The notes: generated by a model from the letters alone, not told the origin. 64,000 bases of DNA from Paenibacillus sp. (GCA_023663345.1 JAMPHR010000002.1:502730-566729); one strand, 5' to 3'; shown: positions 24,670 through 33,963, counted from the first letter of the stretch. A program made the numbers and translations.

Positions 24670-25965
24670 TTATCGGATCTTCAGTGTGATGAATGTCAAC
24701 GCTGCAAATAGTATCGAGAGGATCCAGAAGCGTATCACAATCTTAGGCTCGGCCATAGCCCGGCGGGGTATCTGGAGCAGGGCCGGGATCCCCTCTTTCT
24801 GGAAATGATGGTGGAGCGGAGCCATGCGGAACACTCGGCGTCCCGCGCCATATTTCCTCTTGGTGTACTTGAAATATCCTGTCTGTATGATCACCGATAT
24901 ATCCTCCATGAAGAATATGAGGCACAGCAGGGGTATGAGCAGTTCCTTGTGGATGAGGATCGCAAACACGGCTATGATGCCGCCGAGGGTCAGTGAGCCG
25001 GTATCGCCCATGAACACCTGGGCGGGGTTGGCATTGTACCACAGGAAGCCGATGAGCGCGCCCATCAGTGCCGAGATGAACACCACAAGCTCCGACGAGC
25101 CGGGGATATACATGATGTTGAGATAGGTTGAGTATATCACGTTGCCCCCTAAATAGGCCATGATGGCGAGTGCGGCGCATATCACAGCCGATACTCCCGC
25201 ACACAGGCCGTCAAGGCCGTCGGTGAGGTTGGCTCCGTTGCTCGTGGCTGTCACGGCCACTATCACCACGATCACAAACACGATCCAACCCCCCGTCTGG
25301 GCATATTTCCCCATCCATGACGTGAGCGAGGCATAGTCGAAGTTATTGCCTTTGACAAAGGGGATGGTGGTCTGGGTGGATTTCAAGTCGGGCGACTGGG
25401 AAAATTCCGAAACCTCGGCAAACTCCGAGGCATCGTCATGGGCATCGGCCGAGATCTCGGTGGAGTTGCTTCCGCTCACTGTAACCTGGCGCTGGGTGAT
25501 GTCGGGGCTGAAACACATGGTGAGACCCACCAGCAGGCCCAGTCCCACCTGACCCACGATCTTGAACTTGCCCTTCATGCCGTCCTTGTTGTGCTTCTTT
25601 ATCTTCAGATAGTCGTCAAGGAAGCCTATGGTGCCGCACCACACGGTGGCGATGAGCATGAGCACCATATATATATTGGTGAGATTGCCCACGAGCAGGC
25701 ATGGCACCAGCAGTGACAGTATGATTATGATACCGCCCATGGTGGGAGTACCCTCCTTCTTGAGCTGTCCCTCCAGCCCGAGGTCGCGGATGGTCTCGCC
25801 CACCTGCATCAGTTGCAGGCGGTCAATTATCTTGCGTCCGATCACCAGGGCGATGATCAGCGCGAGCATGAATGCCGCACCCGAGCGAAACGTGATGTAG
25901 GTCATCAGTCGCGCACCCGGCACGGTCGAGGTCTGTTGCAGATATTCGGCTAAGTGGTATAACAT
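24670..25965 (-). CDS. mraY: Phospho-MurNAc-pentapeptide translocase MraY
   Basis: A 431-aa polytopic enzyme that makes lipid I. The catalytic acidic motif GFLDDYLKIKKHNKDGMKGK (near residues 113-132), NLTDGLDGLCAG, and the loop APLHHHFQKEG are present. It is about 70 residues longer than E. coli MraY (360 aa) because of a hydrophilic insertion of about 55 residues (DITQRQVTVSGSNSTEISAD, then EFAEVSEFSQ) between membrane segments, on a loop that would face outside the core. Start at MLYHLAEYLQQ. It lies between the outer-membrane gene at 26020 and murD. Confidence 0.96.
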   Translation of the reverse strand: MLYHLAEYLQQTSTVPGARLMTYITFRSGAAFMLALIIALVIGRKIIDRLQLMQVGETIRDLGLEGQLKKEGTPTMGGIIIILSLLVPCLLVGNLTNIYMVLMLIATVWCGTIGFLDDYLKIKKHNKDGMKGKFKIVGQVGLGLLVGLTMCFSPDITQRQVTVSGSNSTEISADAHDDASEFAEVSEFSQSPDLKSTQTTIPFVKGNNFDYASLTSWMGKYAQTGGWIVFVIVVIVAVTATSNGANLTDGLDGLCAGVSAVICAALAIMAYLGGNVIYSTYLNIMYIPGSSELVVFISALMGALIGFLWYNANPAQVFMGDTGSLTLGGIIAVFAILIHKELLIPLLCLIFFMEDISVIIQTGYFKYTKRKYGAGRRVFRMAPLHHHFQKEGIPALLQIPRRAMAEPKIVIRFWILSILFAALTFITLKIR

Positions 25966-26019
25966 CGTTGGAAATTAGGTGGCGTTTTAAGGGATGGAAT
26001 TTGTGGTTAAACTCCCTTT

Positions 26020-26775
26020 TTAGAATGCACGGAAATTCAGTCGGAACGTGAGTGTGGGATACACCTTCAGGGCATCCTGTATCTTCTGGAACGTATTGTC
26101 ATCCTCGATTATGGATTTGTCGATCTCTCCATGTTCCGAGTACAGTTCGGGTTTCCCCTGGAATTGAACACCCAGTTCGGTGGTAAAGTTGATGAACTTG
26201 CCGGGAATCACGCGTCCCCATCCGATACCCACGTAGGGGCGGAAGTTCTTCACCTTGAAACCGCCTGCCACATCGCCGTTCTCATTGGCGGGGATCGAGT
26301 AGTCGCCTATTGACACCTGACCCTTGTAGGCATTGCTTGTGGCGGCCAGTTCGCGCAGCTCGTCGCTGTGGCCCGAGATCTTGAGCAGTTTGTCGCCTCC
26401 GAAGTATGCTCCGCCGGCCACGAAGAGGCCACACTTGGGTATGGGATAGATATTGAAAATCACCTGGCCCTGTACGCGTCCCAGGTCGCCCTTGAGGCTC
26501 ATGGTGCCTTCGCGGGTCACCATCTCGCCCGAGAGTGAGCCGGTGTTGGGAGTCTCGTAAGAGAAGTCGGCATCGGCGTTGAATGTTATGCCGGGCATTA
26601 TCGACACGCCGGCGCGCATCTGTATAAAATTGGTGATAGGAGTAGCAAGCTCTACCGAGATACCGTTGGTGCCCACGCCCACTCCGGCTCCCAGGTGATT
26701 GAATACGTCAACAGCATGAACAGGAGTCAACATCGATGCAATTCCCGTAAGTACAAGTATAAAAAACTTTTTCAT
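26020..26775 (-). CDS. Outer-membrane beta-barrel protein inserted in the division cluster
   Basis: A 251-aa protein with a signal peptide (MKKFFILVLTGIASMLTPVHA, cleavage near residue 21) and alternating hydrophobic strands (GAGVGVGTNGISVELATPI, MRAGVSIMPGITFNADADFSY, FRPYVGIGWGR, FTTELGVQFQG), ending TLTFRLNFRAF with a terminal Phe as in many barrels. It looks like an 8-strand OmpA/W-like barrel or an 'autotransporter-like' adhesion porin, but no exact family is recognised. Its position between murE and mraY is not standard for the cluster. The start lies 69 bp after the murE stop and the stop lies 54 bp before mraY, so it is probably transcribed with them. Confidence 0.8.
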   Translation of the reverse strand: MKKFFILVLTGIASMLTPVHAVDVFNHLGAGVGVGTNGISVELATPITNFIQMRAGVSIMPGITFNADADFSYETPNTGSLSGEMVTREGTMSLKGDLGRVQGQVIFNIYPIPKCGLFVAGGAYFGGDKLLKISGHSDELRELAATSNAYKGQVSIGDYSIPANENGDVAGGFKVKNFRPYVGIGWGRVIPGKFINFTTELGVQFQGKPELYSEHGEIDKSIIEDDNTFQKIQDALKVYPTLTFRLNFRAF

Positions 26776-26844
26776 CTTTAACTGTGATTATAATGTGATT
26801 GTCATGAGAGATACGTCGTCGTCCCGGATTACTATATGCTATTT

Positions 26845-28302
26845 TCAAGCTGTTCCGTTGATGGCTTTCATCACCTCCTCGCGGTCATCGAAATGATGTT
26901 TCACCCCCTCGATCTCCTGGTAATCCTCATGCCCTTTTCCGGCTATGAGTATCACTGAGCCGGGGCCTGCGAGAGCCACGGCGGTGCGTATGGCCTGACG
27001 GCGGTCGGTGATGTGGAGTGTGCGGGAGCGTGCCTCGTCGTCCAGTCCGGCCTCCATGTCGGCCAGGATAGCCTCGGGTTCCTCAAATCTCGGATTGTCC
27101 GAGGTAAGTATCACGCGCTGTGACCGTGCGGCGGCTTCCTTGGCCATGATGGGACGCTTCCCCTTGTCGCGGTTGCCTCCGGCACCCACCACGGTGATGA
27201 TCTCCCCCTTGGTGCCGATAACCTCGCGTATGGCCTGGAGCACATTCACCACGGCATCGGGGGTGTGGGCATAGTCTACTATTGCGGTAAAACCCTTGGG
27301 GGAATGGAACGCCTGGAAGCGTCCGGCTACCGGCACGAGCGACGATATGGCGCGGAGCACCTCGCCGTTCTCCCATCCGAGCAGTATGCTCGCGCCGTAG
27401 ACGGCGGTGAGGTTATAGGCGTTGAAGCGTCCGGTGAACATGGTCTCCACCTCGGTGCCGTTGAGGCTGAGCAGGGTGCCGTCGAGACGCTGTTCCACTA
27501 TCCGGCCTGTGAAGTCGGCCTCGGAGCGGAGCGAATAGGTGTGGCGCGAGGCCGAGGTATTCTGGAGCATCACTTCGCCCACCTTGTCGTCGGCATTGGT
27601 GAGGGCAAAGGCTGTGGAGGGCAGATTGTCGAAGAACGATTTCTTGGCCTGGAGATATGCCTCCACGGTCTTGTGATAGTCGAGATGGTCGCGGGTAAGG
27701 TTGGTGAACACACCTCCGGCGAAATGCAGGCCCGCGATGCGGTGCTGATGGGCGGCGTGGGAGCTCACCTCCATGGCGCAGTACGTGCATCCTGCCTCCA
27801 CCATCCGGTGAAGCATCTCGTTTATGGTCATGGGGTCGGGAGTGGTGTGGTCGGTGGGATAGGGGGTTGTCTCCACGTAATTGCACACTGTGGAGAGCAG
27901 TCCTGCCTTGTGGCCTAACAGCCGGGCCATCTCATATATCAGCGTGGCGGTGGTGGTCTTGCCGTTGGTGCCGGTCACGCCCACTAAGTGTAGCTGGCGC
28001 GAGGGATTGCCCCACCACTCCGATGCGATGAAGCCGAGGGCAACGGCCGAGGAGGGCACCACCACGTAGGTGACGGCGGTCGACAGCTGTTCGGGCAGAC
28101 GCTCGCACACTACTACGCTCGCTCCGGCCTCCTGGGCCTTGTGGATGAAGTCATGTCCGTCCACGCTCACGCCGGGCACGGCGATGAACATGGTGCCGGG
28201 GTTCACCCGGCGCGAATCGGCTGTCACGCCGGTGATCTCTATATTGTCGTTCCCCACGATCTCTGAAATCTCTATGGGGGAAAGCAGTCGGTTGAGTAAC
28301 AT
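26845..28302 (-). CDS. murE: UDP-MurNAc-tripeptide ligase MurE
   Basis: A 485-aa Mur ligase that adds the third stem residue. ATP loop [15 protein letters not shown] (111-125), [18 protein letters not shown] and [19 protein letters not shown] are intact. The specificity motif reads SDNPRFEEP near residue 400; D-N-P-R is the signature for meso-diaminopimelate, so the wall is predicted to be of the mDAP type, as is usual for Bacteroidales. N- and C-terminal domains are complete. It lies downstream of ftsI with an 82-bp gap. Confidence 0.97.
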   Translation of the reverse strand: MLLNRLLSPIEISEIVGNDNIEITGVTADSRRVNPGTMFIAVPGVSVDGHDFIHKAQEAGASVVVCERLPEQLSTAVTYVVVPSSAVALGFIASEWWGNPSRQLHLVGVTGTNGKTTTATLIYEMARLLGHKAGLLSTVCNYVETTPYPTDHTTPDPMTINEMLHRMVEAGCTYCAMEVSSHAAHQHRIAGLHFAGGVFTNLTRDHLDYHKTVEAYLQAKKSFFDNLPSTAFALTNADDKVGEVMLQNTSASRHTYSLRSEADFTGRIVEQRLDGTLLSLNGTEVETMFTGRFNAYNLTAVYGASILLGWENGEVLRAISSLVPVAGRFQAFHSPKGFTAIVDYAHTPDAVVNVLQAIREVIGTKGEIITVVGAGGNRDKGKRPIMAKEAAARSQRVILTSDNPRFEEPEAILADMEAGLDDEARSRTLHITDRRQAIRTAVALAGPGSVILIAGKGHEDYQEIEGVKHHFDDREEVMKAINGTA

Positions 28303-28384
28303 ATTTATCGTATTGAGGTCTTGGAGGATTCTGTGTATCAGTGTATATTTTGGTTGAGGTCAGGTAGCGGAGAGGAGAGTCCTG

Positions 28385-30466
28385 TTAATGCGAGAGGTTG
28401 AGATGTACCCTGTGGCCGGGATCGATGAGGGTGTGGGGCGCGGGCTCCTGCGATCTCACGAATCCGTTGCCCGAGAGGGTCACGTCATATCCGTGGCTTT
28501 CGAGGGTCTCCACCGCCTCGCGGGCTCCGAGTCCGCGCACATCGGGCAGACCCGATCCCTTATGCTCGCCATGCCCCTTCACGGTGCGCCGGTTGGGGAG
28601 CGAGAATGGGGTGCGGAGCTTCTTGTAGGGATCTCCCTGGGTATTGGTGGCGTAGAATGTAGGTCCTACCGTCGAGGGGGAGGCCGACTCGTAGTCGGAG
28701 CTGTTGTTGAGCATTCCGCGCGAGTAGAGCTTCATGGCGATGTTGCGCATCACCTGGCCCGACGTGGTGGCCGCTCCGAAGAAGTTCTTGGTGGGATGGC
28801 ACGTGAGCACCACGCACGAGTACATGGGGTTCTCGGCCGGGAAGAATCCGCAGAAGGCCAGACGCTTCTTGCCGGTGTTGTACTGTCCGTTCTCGATCAT
28901 GTAGCATGTGCCGGTCTTTCCGGCTATGCGCACCGAGTTGTTGCGCAGGAAGCGTCCGGTGCCGTGGTCGCCCCACACTACATTGGTTAGCATCCCCCTC
29001 ATTATCTCGGCTGTGCGGGGCGAGCAGGCGCGTCCGTTGCCCAGATAGGAGGGCTCGAGCACCGAGTCGACCGTTCCTCTCAGCTCCTTCACCAGCCTGG
29101 GGCGCACGAACACTCCGTCGTTGGCTATGGCGTTGTACAGCGCCAGGGTGTAGAGCGGCGGTATCTCGGTGGCATACCCGTAGCATTGGCGCGAAAGGGC
29201 TATGCGGCCACCGCGGTCGCTGGGCACCGAGTCGATGCGCGGAGCCACCTCGCCGGCTATGCCGGTGTTGAGCGGTTCGAGGAATCCGAGTTTCTTGATA
29301 CGCGCATAGAACGCTCCTGGATGGGAGTCATATTTCGACGTGATGATGCGGGCCATGCCTATGTTGGATGACTGCTCTATCACCTCGCCAACGCGTATCG
29401 ATGTCGAGTGGTGGGAGTCGGTGATGGGTCGGCCTCCGGCGTATGCCCATCCGGCTCCGGTGGGGAGCTGCTGGTCAAAGTCGGTGACTATACCGTCCTC
29501 CACGGCTATCATCATCGAGAGGGTCTTGATCACCGATCCCGGCTCGTAGCCCATCACGGCGCGGTTGCGGGCCTCGATGTAGCCGGGTCCGTGGGGATTG
29601 AGCTCGAGATTGGATATTGCCTTGATGTCGCCGGTCTTCACGTCCATGAGCACCGCCACGCCCCAGTCGGCCCCGCAGGTGTCGAGCACATTGTTGAGTT
29701 CGCTCTCCACTATGTCCTGCATGTTGATGTCGATGGTGGTCACGATGTCACATCCCGGTATGGCGGGTATCTTGGCCAGGTCGGCTATATCTTTGGTCAG
29801 GTTCACCTTGGCGGTGGTGCCGGTGCGGCCATACAGGAGCGAGTCAAGAGCCTTTTCAAGTCCCGATATGCCATGTATCTCCTTGCTCTGGCGGGTTTCG
29901 CCCACGCCGCCGATGGATCGGCGGGCCATGTTGCCGTAGGGGTTGAACCGGCGCATGTTCTTCTCGAAGTACAGGCCGGTGCGGTTGCGGTTCCCCTTGA
30001 AATAGGGCATCGACTTCATCAGCTCCATGTCGGAGTGTGAGAGGTTGGTGAGTATGCGGTAGGCGCGTGGACGCTTTTTCTTCTCCTTGTCGAGCGGTTT
30101 CAGCAGATGTTCCTTCCACTTGGCGGCGCTCTTCTCGGGGAAATTGGCGGCCATGGCTTCGGAAAGGGCGTCGATCTCCTCGCGCAGTTTCTTCACGTTG
30201 AATTTCTCGGCGCGGTAGTCGATGCGTGCGGTATAGTAGCTCAGGTTGGTGGCCAGCACCGAGCCGTCGGCCGCGAGGATGTTGCCTCGGCGCGGTATGA
30301 TATCCTGCGAGAGCGACAGCAGAGAGTCGGCCTTGTGGTTCCACTTCTCGGCATTGACCACGGTGGTCTCGCACAGTTTCACGGCTATGCAGGCCGAGAG
30401 CACGAGGATCCAGAACACTACGAATCCGTAGCGGAACAGGATATTGCTGCGATTGTCATTCTTCAT
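28385..30466 (-). CDS. ftsI: Septal class B penicillin-binding protein (FtsI/PBP2) with PASTA domain
   Basis: A 693-aa transpeptidase that cross-links septal peptidoglycan. One membrane helix (about 12-29), a dimerisation domain, then the transpeptidase: active-site Ser in GSVIK (S310 region), SSN (about 363-365) and KTGT (about 514). The C-terminal segment (GLPDVRGLGAREAVETLESHGY...) is a PASTA domain, which is common in Bacteroidetes FtsI and absent from the E. coli protein. The RRS/RPR-rich stretch near residue 130 may be a loop. It lies next to the FtsL-like gene, as expected for a functional pair. Confidence 0.95.
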   Translation of the reverse strand: MKNDNRSNILFRYGFVVFWILVLSACIAVKLCETTVVNAEKWNHKADSLLSLSQDIIPRRGNILAADGSVLATNLSYYTARIDYRAEKFNVKKLREEIDALSEAMAANFPEKSAAKWKEHLLKPLDKEKKKRPRAYRILTNLSHSDMELMKSMPYFKGNRNRTGLYFEKNMRRFNPYGNMARRSIGGVGETRQSKEIHGISGLEKALDSLLYGRTGTTAKVNLTKDIADLAKIPAIPGCDIVTTIDINMQDIVESELNNVLDTCGADWGVAVLMDVKTGDIKAISNLELNPHGPGYIEARNRAVMGYEPGSVIKTLSMMIAVEDGIVTDFDQQLPTGAGWAYAGGRPITDSHHSTSIRVGEVIEQSSNIGMARIITSKYDSHPGAFYARIKKLGFLEPLNTGIAGEVAPRIDSVPSDRGGRIALSRQCYGYATEIPPLYTLALYNAIANDGVFVRPRLVKELRGTVDSVLEPSYLGNGRACSPRTAEIMRGMLTNVVWGDHGTGRFLRNNSVRIAGKTGTCYMIENGQYNTGKKRLAFCGFFPAENPMYSCVVLTCHPTKNFFGAATTSGQVMRNIAMKLYSRGMLNNSSDYESASPSTVGPTFYATNTQGDPYKKLRTPFSLPNRRTVKGHGEHKGSGLPDVRGLGAREAVETLESHGYDVTLSGNGFVRSQEPAPHTLIDPGHRVHLNLSH

Positions 30467-30546
30467 TGCTGAGAGGCGGGTTTATTGAGGATGGATTTCT
30501 TGATAAGTTAGGAAAAGTGGGGATGACGGGAGAGGTAGTGGGGTAG

Positions 30547-30891
30547 TCAACGGTGGATGGTGAACGGTGGCTGGGGCTGCACTCTCAGGTCGAGGCCGAG
30601 CGAGTCGACAAGATGTTGCATCGAGGTCTCGCGTATGCGGCTCATGAACGAGCTGCGCTCGCGCGAACTCTCGTTCTGCACTATCTCCAGCTGCTTCTGC
30701 AGCGCTTCGATCTTCTCGATGTTGGTGCGGTAGGTGAATTTGGTGGTGATGTACACCATCATCACTATGATGAAGATGAGTATGGGCAACCAGTGACGGG
30801 CGAAAAAATCGCTCGAGATCACCTGGCCACGGAACATCCTCAGTATGTAGGGTGACTTTTTCTGTCGTGTCTTTGTCGCTTTTTTGGCCAT
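30547..30891 (-). CDS. ftsL: FtsL-like divisome subunit
   Basis: A 114-aa bitopic protein: Lys-rich cytoplasmic N-terminus (MAKKATKTRQKKSPYI), one membrane helix at about 34-53 (LPILIFIIVMMVYITTKF) and a periplasmic coiled coil (IEALQKQLEIVQNESS). Sequence conservation in the family is low, so the call rests on topology and on its place between rsmH and ftsI, which is standard in Bacteroidetes. It is expected to pair with a FtsB-like partner encoded elsewhere. Confidence 0.85.
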   Translation of the reverse strand: MAKKATKTRQKKSPYILRMFRGQVISSDFFARHWLPILIFIIVMMVYITTKFTYRTNIEKIEALQKQLEIVQNESSRERSSFMSRIRETSMQHLVDSLGLDLRVQPQPPFTIHR

Positions 30892-30926
30892 AAGGCTGTG
30901 GGTTGGATGGACTGGTGTGCTTTATG

Positions 30927-31859
30927 TTACTTTTCGGTCTCGGTCTTCTCGGCTACCCTCAGTTTCGCCGACCGCGAGCGGGGGTTGGCTGCTATCTCGG
31001 CGTCGTCGGGGGTGACGGGGCGTGATCCCAAGGGGCGGAGCGGGGCGTTGACACGTCCGAAGAAGTCCTTGTCCACGCGCCCTTCGATGTTGCCGGTCTT
31101 GAAGAAGTTCTTGACCATGCGGTCCTCGAGCGAGTGATAGGTGAGGATGGCTATGCGTCCGCCTGGTTTCAGCACGCTCAGGGCACCTTCGAGCAGTTCC
31201 CTCAGCGCTCCCATCTCGTCGTTGACCTCGATGCGCAGAGCCTGGAACAGCTGGGCTAATTCCTTCTTCTCCTTGCGCGGGTCGATCAGTGGCGACACTA
31301 TTTCGATGAGCTGTCCCACGGTCTCGAGCGGTTTCCCGCTCTCACGGGCGCGGATTATGGCATCGGCCATTCGGCGGGCCTGTTGCAGTTCGCCGTATAT
31401 CTTGAGGATGTCGGTCAGGCGGTCGCGGTCGATCTCGGCGAGCAGGCGCGAGGCCGGACGCGAGGCCGAGCGGTTCATGCGCATGTCGAGAGGGCCGTCG
31501 GCACGGAACGAGAATCCGCGTTCGGGGGTGTCGAAATGATGGAACGATACCCCTAAGTCGGCGAGAACGCCGTCCACGCCGTCCACGTCATAGAACCGCA
31601 TGAAGTTGGTGATGAAACGGAAATTGCTGTACACCATGGTGAATCGGGGATCCCCCTTGGGCGCACGGCTCACAGCGTCCATGTCCTGGTCAAATGAGTA
31701 CAGATGTCCCCCCTCGCCGGCATCGAGACGCTCGATAATGGCCCGCGAATGTCCGCCGCCACCATAGGTGGCATCCACGTACACGCCCCCGGGTTGGATG
31801 TCGAGGGCGTCGAGACATTGGGGCAGCAGGGCCGGTATATGGTAGGGCTGTTCGCTCAT
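30927..31859 (-). CDS. rsmH: 16S rRNA m4C1402 methyltransferase RsmH
   Basis: A 310-aa SAM-dependent methyltransferase that N4-methylates C1402 of 16S rRNA. I place the start at MSEQPYHIPALLPQCLDAL; the frame is open for 15 more codons that lack homology. The SAM loop YVDATYGGGGHSRAI, SFDQDMDAV, ADLGVSFHHFDTPERGFSFR and ILTYHSLEDRMVKNFFK are intact. It is the first gene of the cluster here, and no mraZ precedes it. Confidence 0.96.
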   Translation of the reverse strand: MSEQPYHIPALLPQCLDALDIQPGGVYVDATYGGGGHSRAIIERLDAGEGGHLYSFDQDMDAVSRAPKGDPRFTMVYSNFRFITNFMRFYDVDGVDGVLADLGVSFHHFDTPERGFSFRADGPLDMRMNRSASRPASRLLAEIDRDRLTDILKIYGELQQARRMADAIIRARESGKPLETVGQLIEIVSPLIDPRKEKKELAQLFQALRIEVNDEMGALRELLEGALSVLKPGGRIAILTYHSLEDRMVKNFFKTGNIEGRVDKDFFGRVNAPLRPLGSRPVTPDDAEIAANPRSRSAKLRVAEKTETEK

Positions 31860-31948
31860 GATCTTTCCGCTTTTTCTGTGTAGTTGGATTACCTGTCGGA
31901 TCACCCTTTTTTATAATAGGTGATATTAGAGTGTAAAATTAGTAAATA

Positions 31949-31963
31949 TTTGCAAAAGCAAAC
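31949..31963. promoter_or_regulatory. Palindromic operator-like site, copy 1
   Basis: TTTGC-AAAA-GCAAA followed by C. The same string with one base changed recurs at 32038-32052. It overlaps the predicted minus-strand promoter region of rsmH. Confidence 0.5.
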
Positions 31964-32036
31964 AGAAATATAAAAAGCCTTTTCTGAAAAAGTTATTAAC
32001 ATACCGATTGGAAGTGTCTGTAGTGCCGATTTTGAG

Positions 32037-32052
32037 GTTTGCAAATGCAAAC
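32037..32052. promoter_or_regulatory. Palindromic operator-like site, copy 2
   Basis: GTTTGC-AAAT-GCAAAC, 6-bp perfect arms. It lies 89 bp from copy 1, in the same divergent gap. Two matching sites suggest binding of a dimeric regulator, possibly with looping; the factor is unknown. Confidence 0.5.
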
Positions 32053-32217
32053 GCACCCCCTCCTTTCACTCCGTCGCTCCACTCATGCTCCTGCCTGTGG
32101 ACAACCCCGCAGTGAGGCATGAACAAAGGGCCTCACTCCGCGTTAAAACTATAGGAAACTTCCCCCTGTGAAAACATTATACAAATCAACATAAAATACA
32201 ATATAATACAATCCATC

Positions 32218-33855
32218 ATGGCAGAAAATTTTAACCCCGAGGATCGTGATTTTGAACGTAAACTTGCGGAAATGAGTCCCTTTGAGATCAAGGGTACTCT
32301 CATCTCGCTCGCGCAGAAGGATGCGCAGCGCTCCACCGCTACATTCCTCAACGCAGGCCGTGGCAACCCCAACTGGCTTCTTTCTCTCCCCCGCCGTGCA
32401 TTCTTCCTGCTCGGCAAGTTTGCTGTCGAGGAGTCGGAGCGCACCATGTACAACCACATGCTCGGCATAGCCGCATCCCCCAAGCAGGAGGGTGTGGCCC
32501 AACGGTTTGAGACATTCCTCACCGAGCACGATGATGAGATAGGCTCCAAGGTGCTCAGGCATTTCTATTCCTACATGACCGGCGAGCGTAAGGCTGACCC
32601 CGACGATTTCGTGTTCGAGCTGGTCGACGGTATTCTCGGCGATCATTATCCCACCCCTCCGCGCATCCTCAAGTACACCGAGATGATTACTCAGGACTAT
32701 CTGCGCTGGGCCATGGGCGGAGGCGAGGACCCCACTGTCTACGACATCTTCGCCACCGAGGGCTCCACGGCCGGAATGTGCTACGTGTTCAATACTCTCC
32801 AGGCCAATTTCCTGCTCAACCGTGGCGATAAGATAGCCCTTTTCACCCCCTGCTTCACCCCCTATCTCGAGATCCCGCGTCTCGATCAGTTTGGCCTCGA
32901 AGTGGTCAACGTGAGCGCCAACAAGGTTGAGAAGAATGGCTATCACGATTGGCAGTTCCCCAAGGAGGAGATCGACAAGTTGCGTGATCCGTCCATCAAG
33001 GCCGTGTGCATCACTAACCCCTCCAATCCGCCGAGCGTATGCCTCGCCCCCGAGGTGCTCGATCAGCTTGTCGATGTGGTGAAGAAGGACAACCCAGGCC
33101 TCATGATCATCACCGATGATGTCTACGGCACATTCATCAAGGGCTTCCGCTCGCTCATGTATGTGCTCCCCTACAACACCATCTGCCTCTACTCCTATTC
33201 CAAGTACTTCGGAGCCACCGGTTGGCGTGTCGCCGCCATGGCGCTCAGAAGCGAGGGCAACGTGTTTGACGATCGTCTCGCCGCTCTTCCTCAGGACAAA
33301 AAGGACCTCCTTGATAAGCGTTACGAATCGCTCACGCTCGAGCCTGCCAAGATTAAGTTCATCGACCGCCTTGTGGCCGATTCCCGCCTCGTGGGCCTCA
33401 ACCACACCGCCGGACTATCCACTCCCCAGCAGATACAGATGGCCATCTTCTCGGCTTTCGCCTATCTCCATCACGACGAGCTTCAGCCCCGCCTTATCGA
33501 CATGATCCACGAGCGTCTCAACGACCTGTGGAGCACCACCGCTTTCACTCTCCTTCCCGATCCCAACCGCGCCGGCTACTACAGCGAGATCGACCTGATG
33601 GTATGGGCCAAGAAGTTCTATGGTCAGGAGTTTGCCGACTTCCTCGACAACAATTACGAGCCTCTCGACTTCGTGATACGTCTGGCCAACGAGACAGCTA
33701 TCGTGCTCCTCAACGGCGATGGTTTCGACGGTCCCAAGTGGTCGGTACGCGCCTCGCTCGCCAATCTCGACAAGGAGGATTATCTCAAGATCGGTACCGC
33801 CATCCGCAAGATCCTCGACGAGTACCACGGCGAATACCTCAATGCTAAGAAATAA
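32218..33855 (+). CDS. aspD: Aspartate 4-decarboxylase (bifunctional aspartate aminotransferase)
   Basis: A 545-aa PLP enzyme of the aminotransferase fold that converts L-aspartate to L-alanine and CO2. Length and sequence fit the AspD family, longer than ordinary aspartate aminotransferases. The PLP lysine lies in YSYSKYFGATGWR (K about 329), with NPSNPP and ITDDVYGTF upstream and the ligand stretch YDIFATEGSTAGM. Together with the AspT-type exchanger at 2340 this forms the aspartate decarboxylation/antiport cycle that conserves energy and consumes protons. In lactic acid bacteria the two genes form one operon; here they are about 28 kb apart. A very strong terminator follows. Confidence 0.95.
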   Translation: MAENFNPEDRDFERKLAEMSPFEIKGTLISLAQKDAQRSTATFLNAGRGNPNWLLSLPRRAFFLLGKFAVEESERTMYNHMLGIAASPKQEGVAQRFETFLTEHDDEIGSKVLRHFYSYMTGERKADPDDFVFELVDGILGDHYPTPPRILKYTEMITQDYLRWAMGGGEDPTVYDIFATEGSTAGMCYVFNTLQANFLLNRGDKIALFTPCFTPYLEIPRLDQFGLEVVNVSANKVEKNGYHDWQFPKEEIDKLRDPSIKAVCITNPSNPPSVCLAPEVLDQLVDVVKKDNPGLMIITDDVYGTFIKGFRSLMYVLPYNTICLYSYSKYFGATGWRVAAMALRSEGNVFDDRLAALPQDKKDLLDKRYESLTLEPAKIKFIDRLVADSRLVGLNHTAGLSTPQQIQMAIFSAFAYLHHDELQPRLIDMIHERLNDLWSTTAFTLLPDPNRAGYYSEIDLMVWAKKFYGQEFADFLDNNYEPLDFVIRLANETAIVLLNGDGFDGPKWSVRASLANLDKEDYLKIGTAIRKILDEYHGEYLNAKK

Positions 33856-33890
33856 TCTCTTTTCCCGGTAATGAGATAAGTCGGGATTAC

Positions 33891-33947
33891 ATATAAATCA
33901 ACCGTCCGCGATAGATTCAGATGCTATCGCGGACGGTTGATTTATAT
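33891..33947. terminator. Perfect 24-bp stem between convergent genes
   Basis: ATATAAATCAACCGTCCGCG plus ATAG (33891-33914) and its exact reverse complement (33924-33947) are separated by 9 bases. The AT-rich arm ends supply the T-rich tail in both directions, so this should terminate both aspD and the minus-strand permease gene. Confidence 0.9.
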
Positions 33948-33963
33948 ATGATATATGTTATAT

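Larger units (their letters stand above)
31860..32217. other. Divergent regulatory region between rsmH and aspD
   Basis: About 360 bp with no gene. It must hold the promoters of the division cluster (minus) and aspD (plus). Two near-identical palindromes lie at 31949-31963 and 32037-32052. On the minus strand, TAATTTTA near 31934-31941 follows a TTTG at a distance slightly shorter than consensus and could be the promoter of the division cluster; it is weak. Confidence 0.5.

Noticed and set aside
32149..33405. 418-aa antisense frame in aspD
   Set aside because: Mirror frame of a gene with clear PLP motifs.
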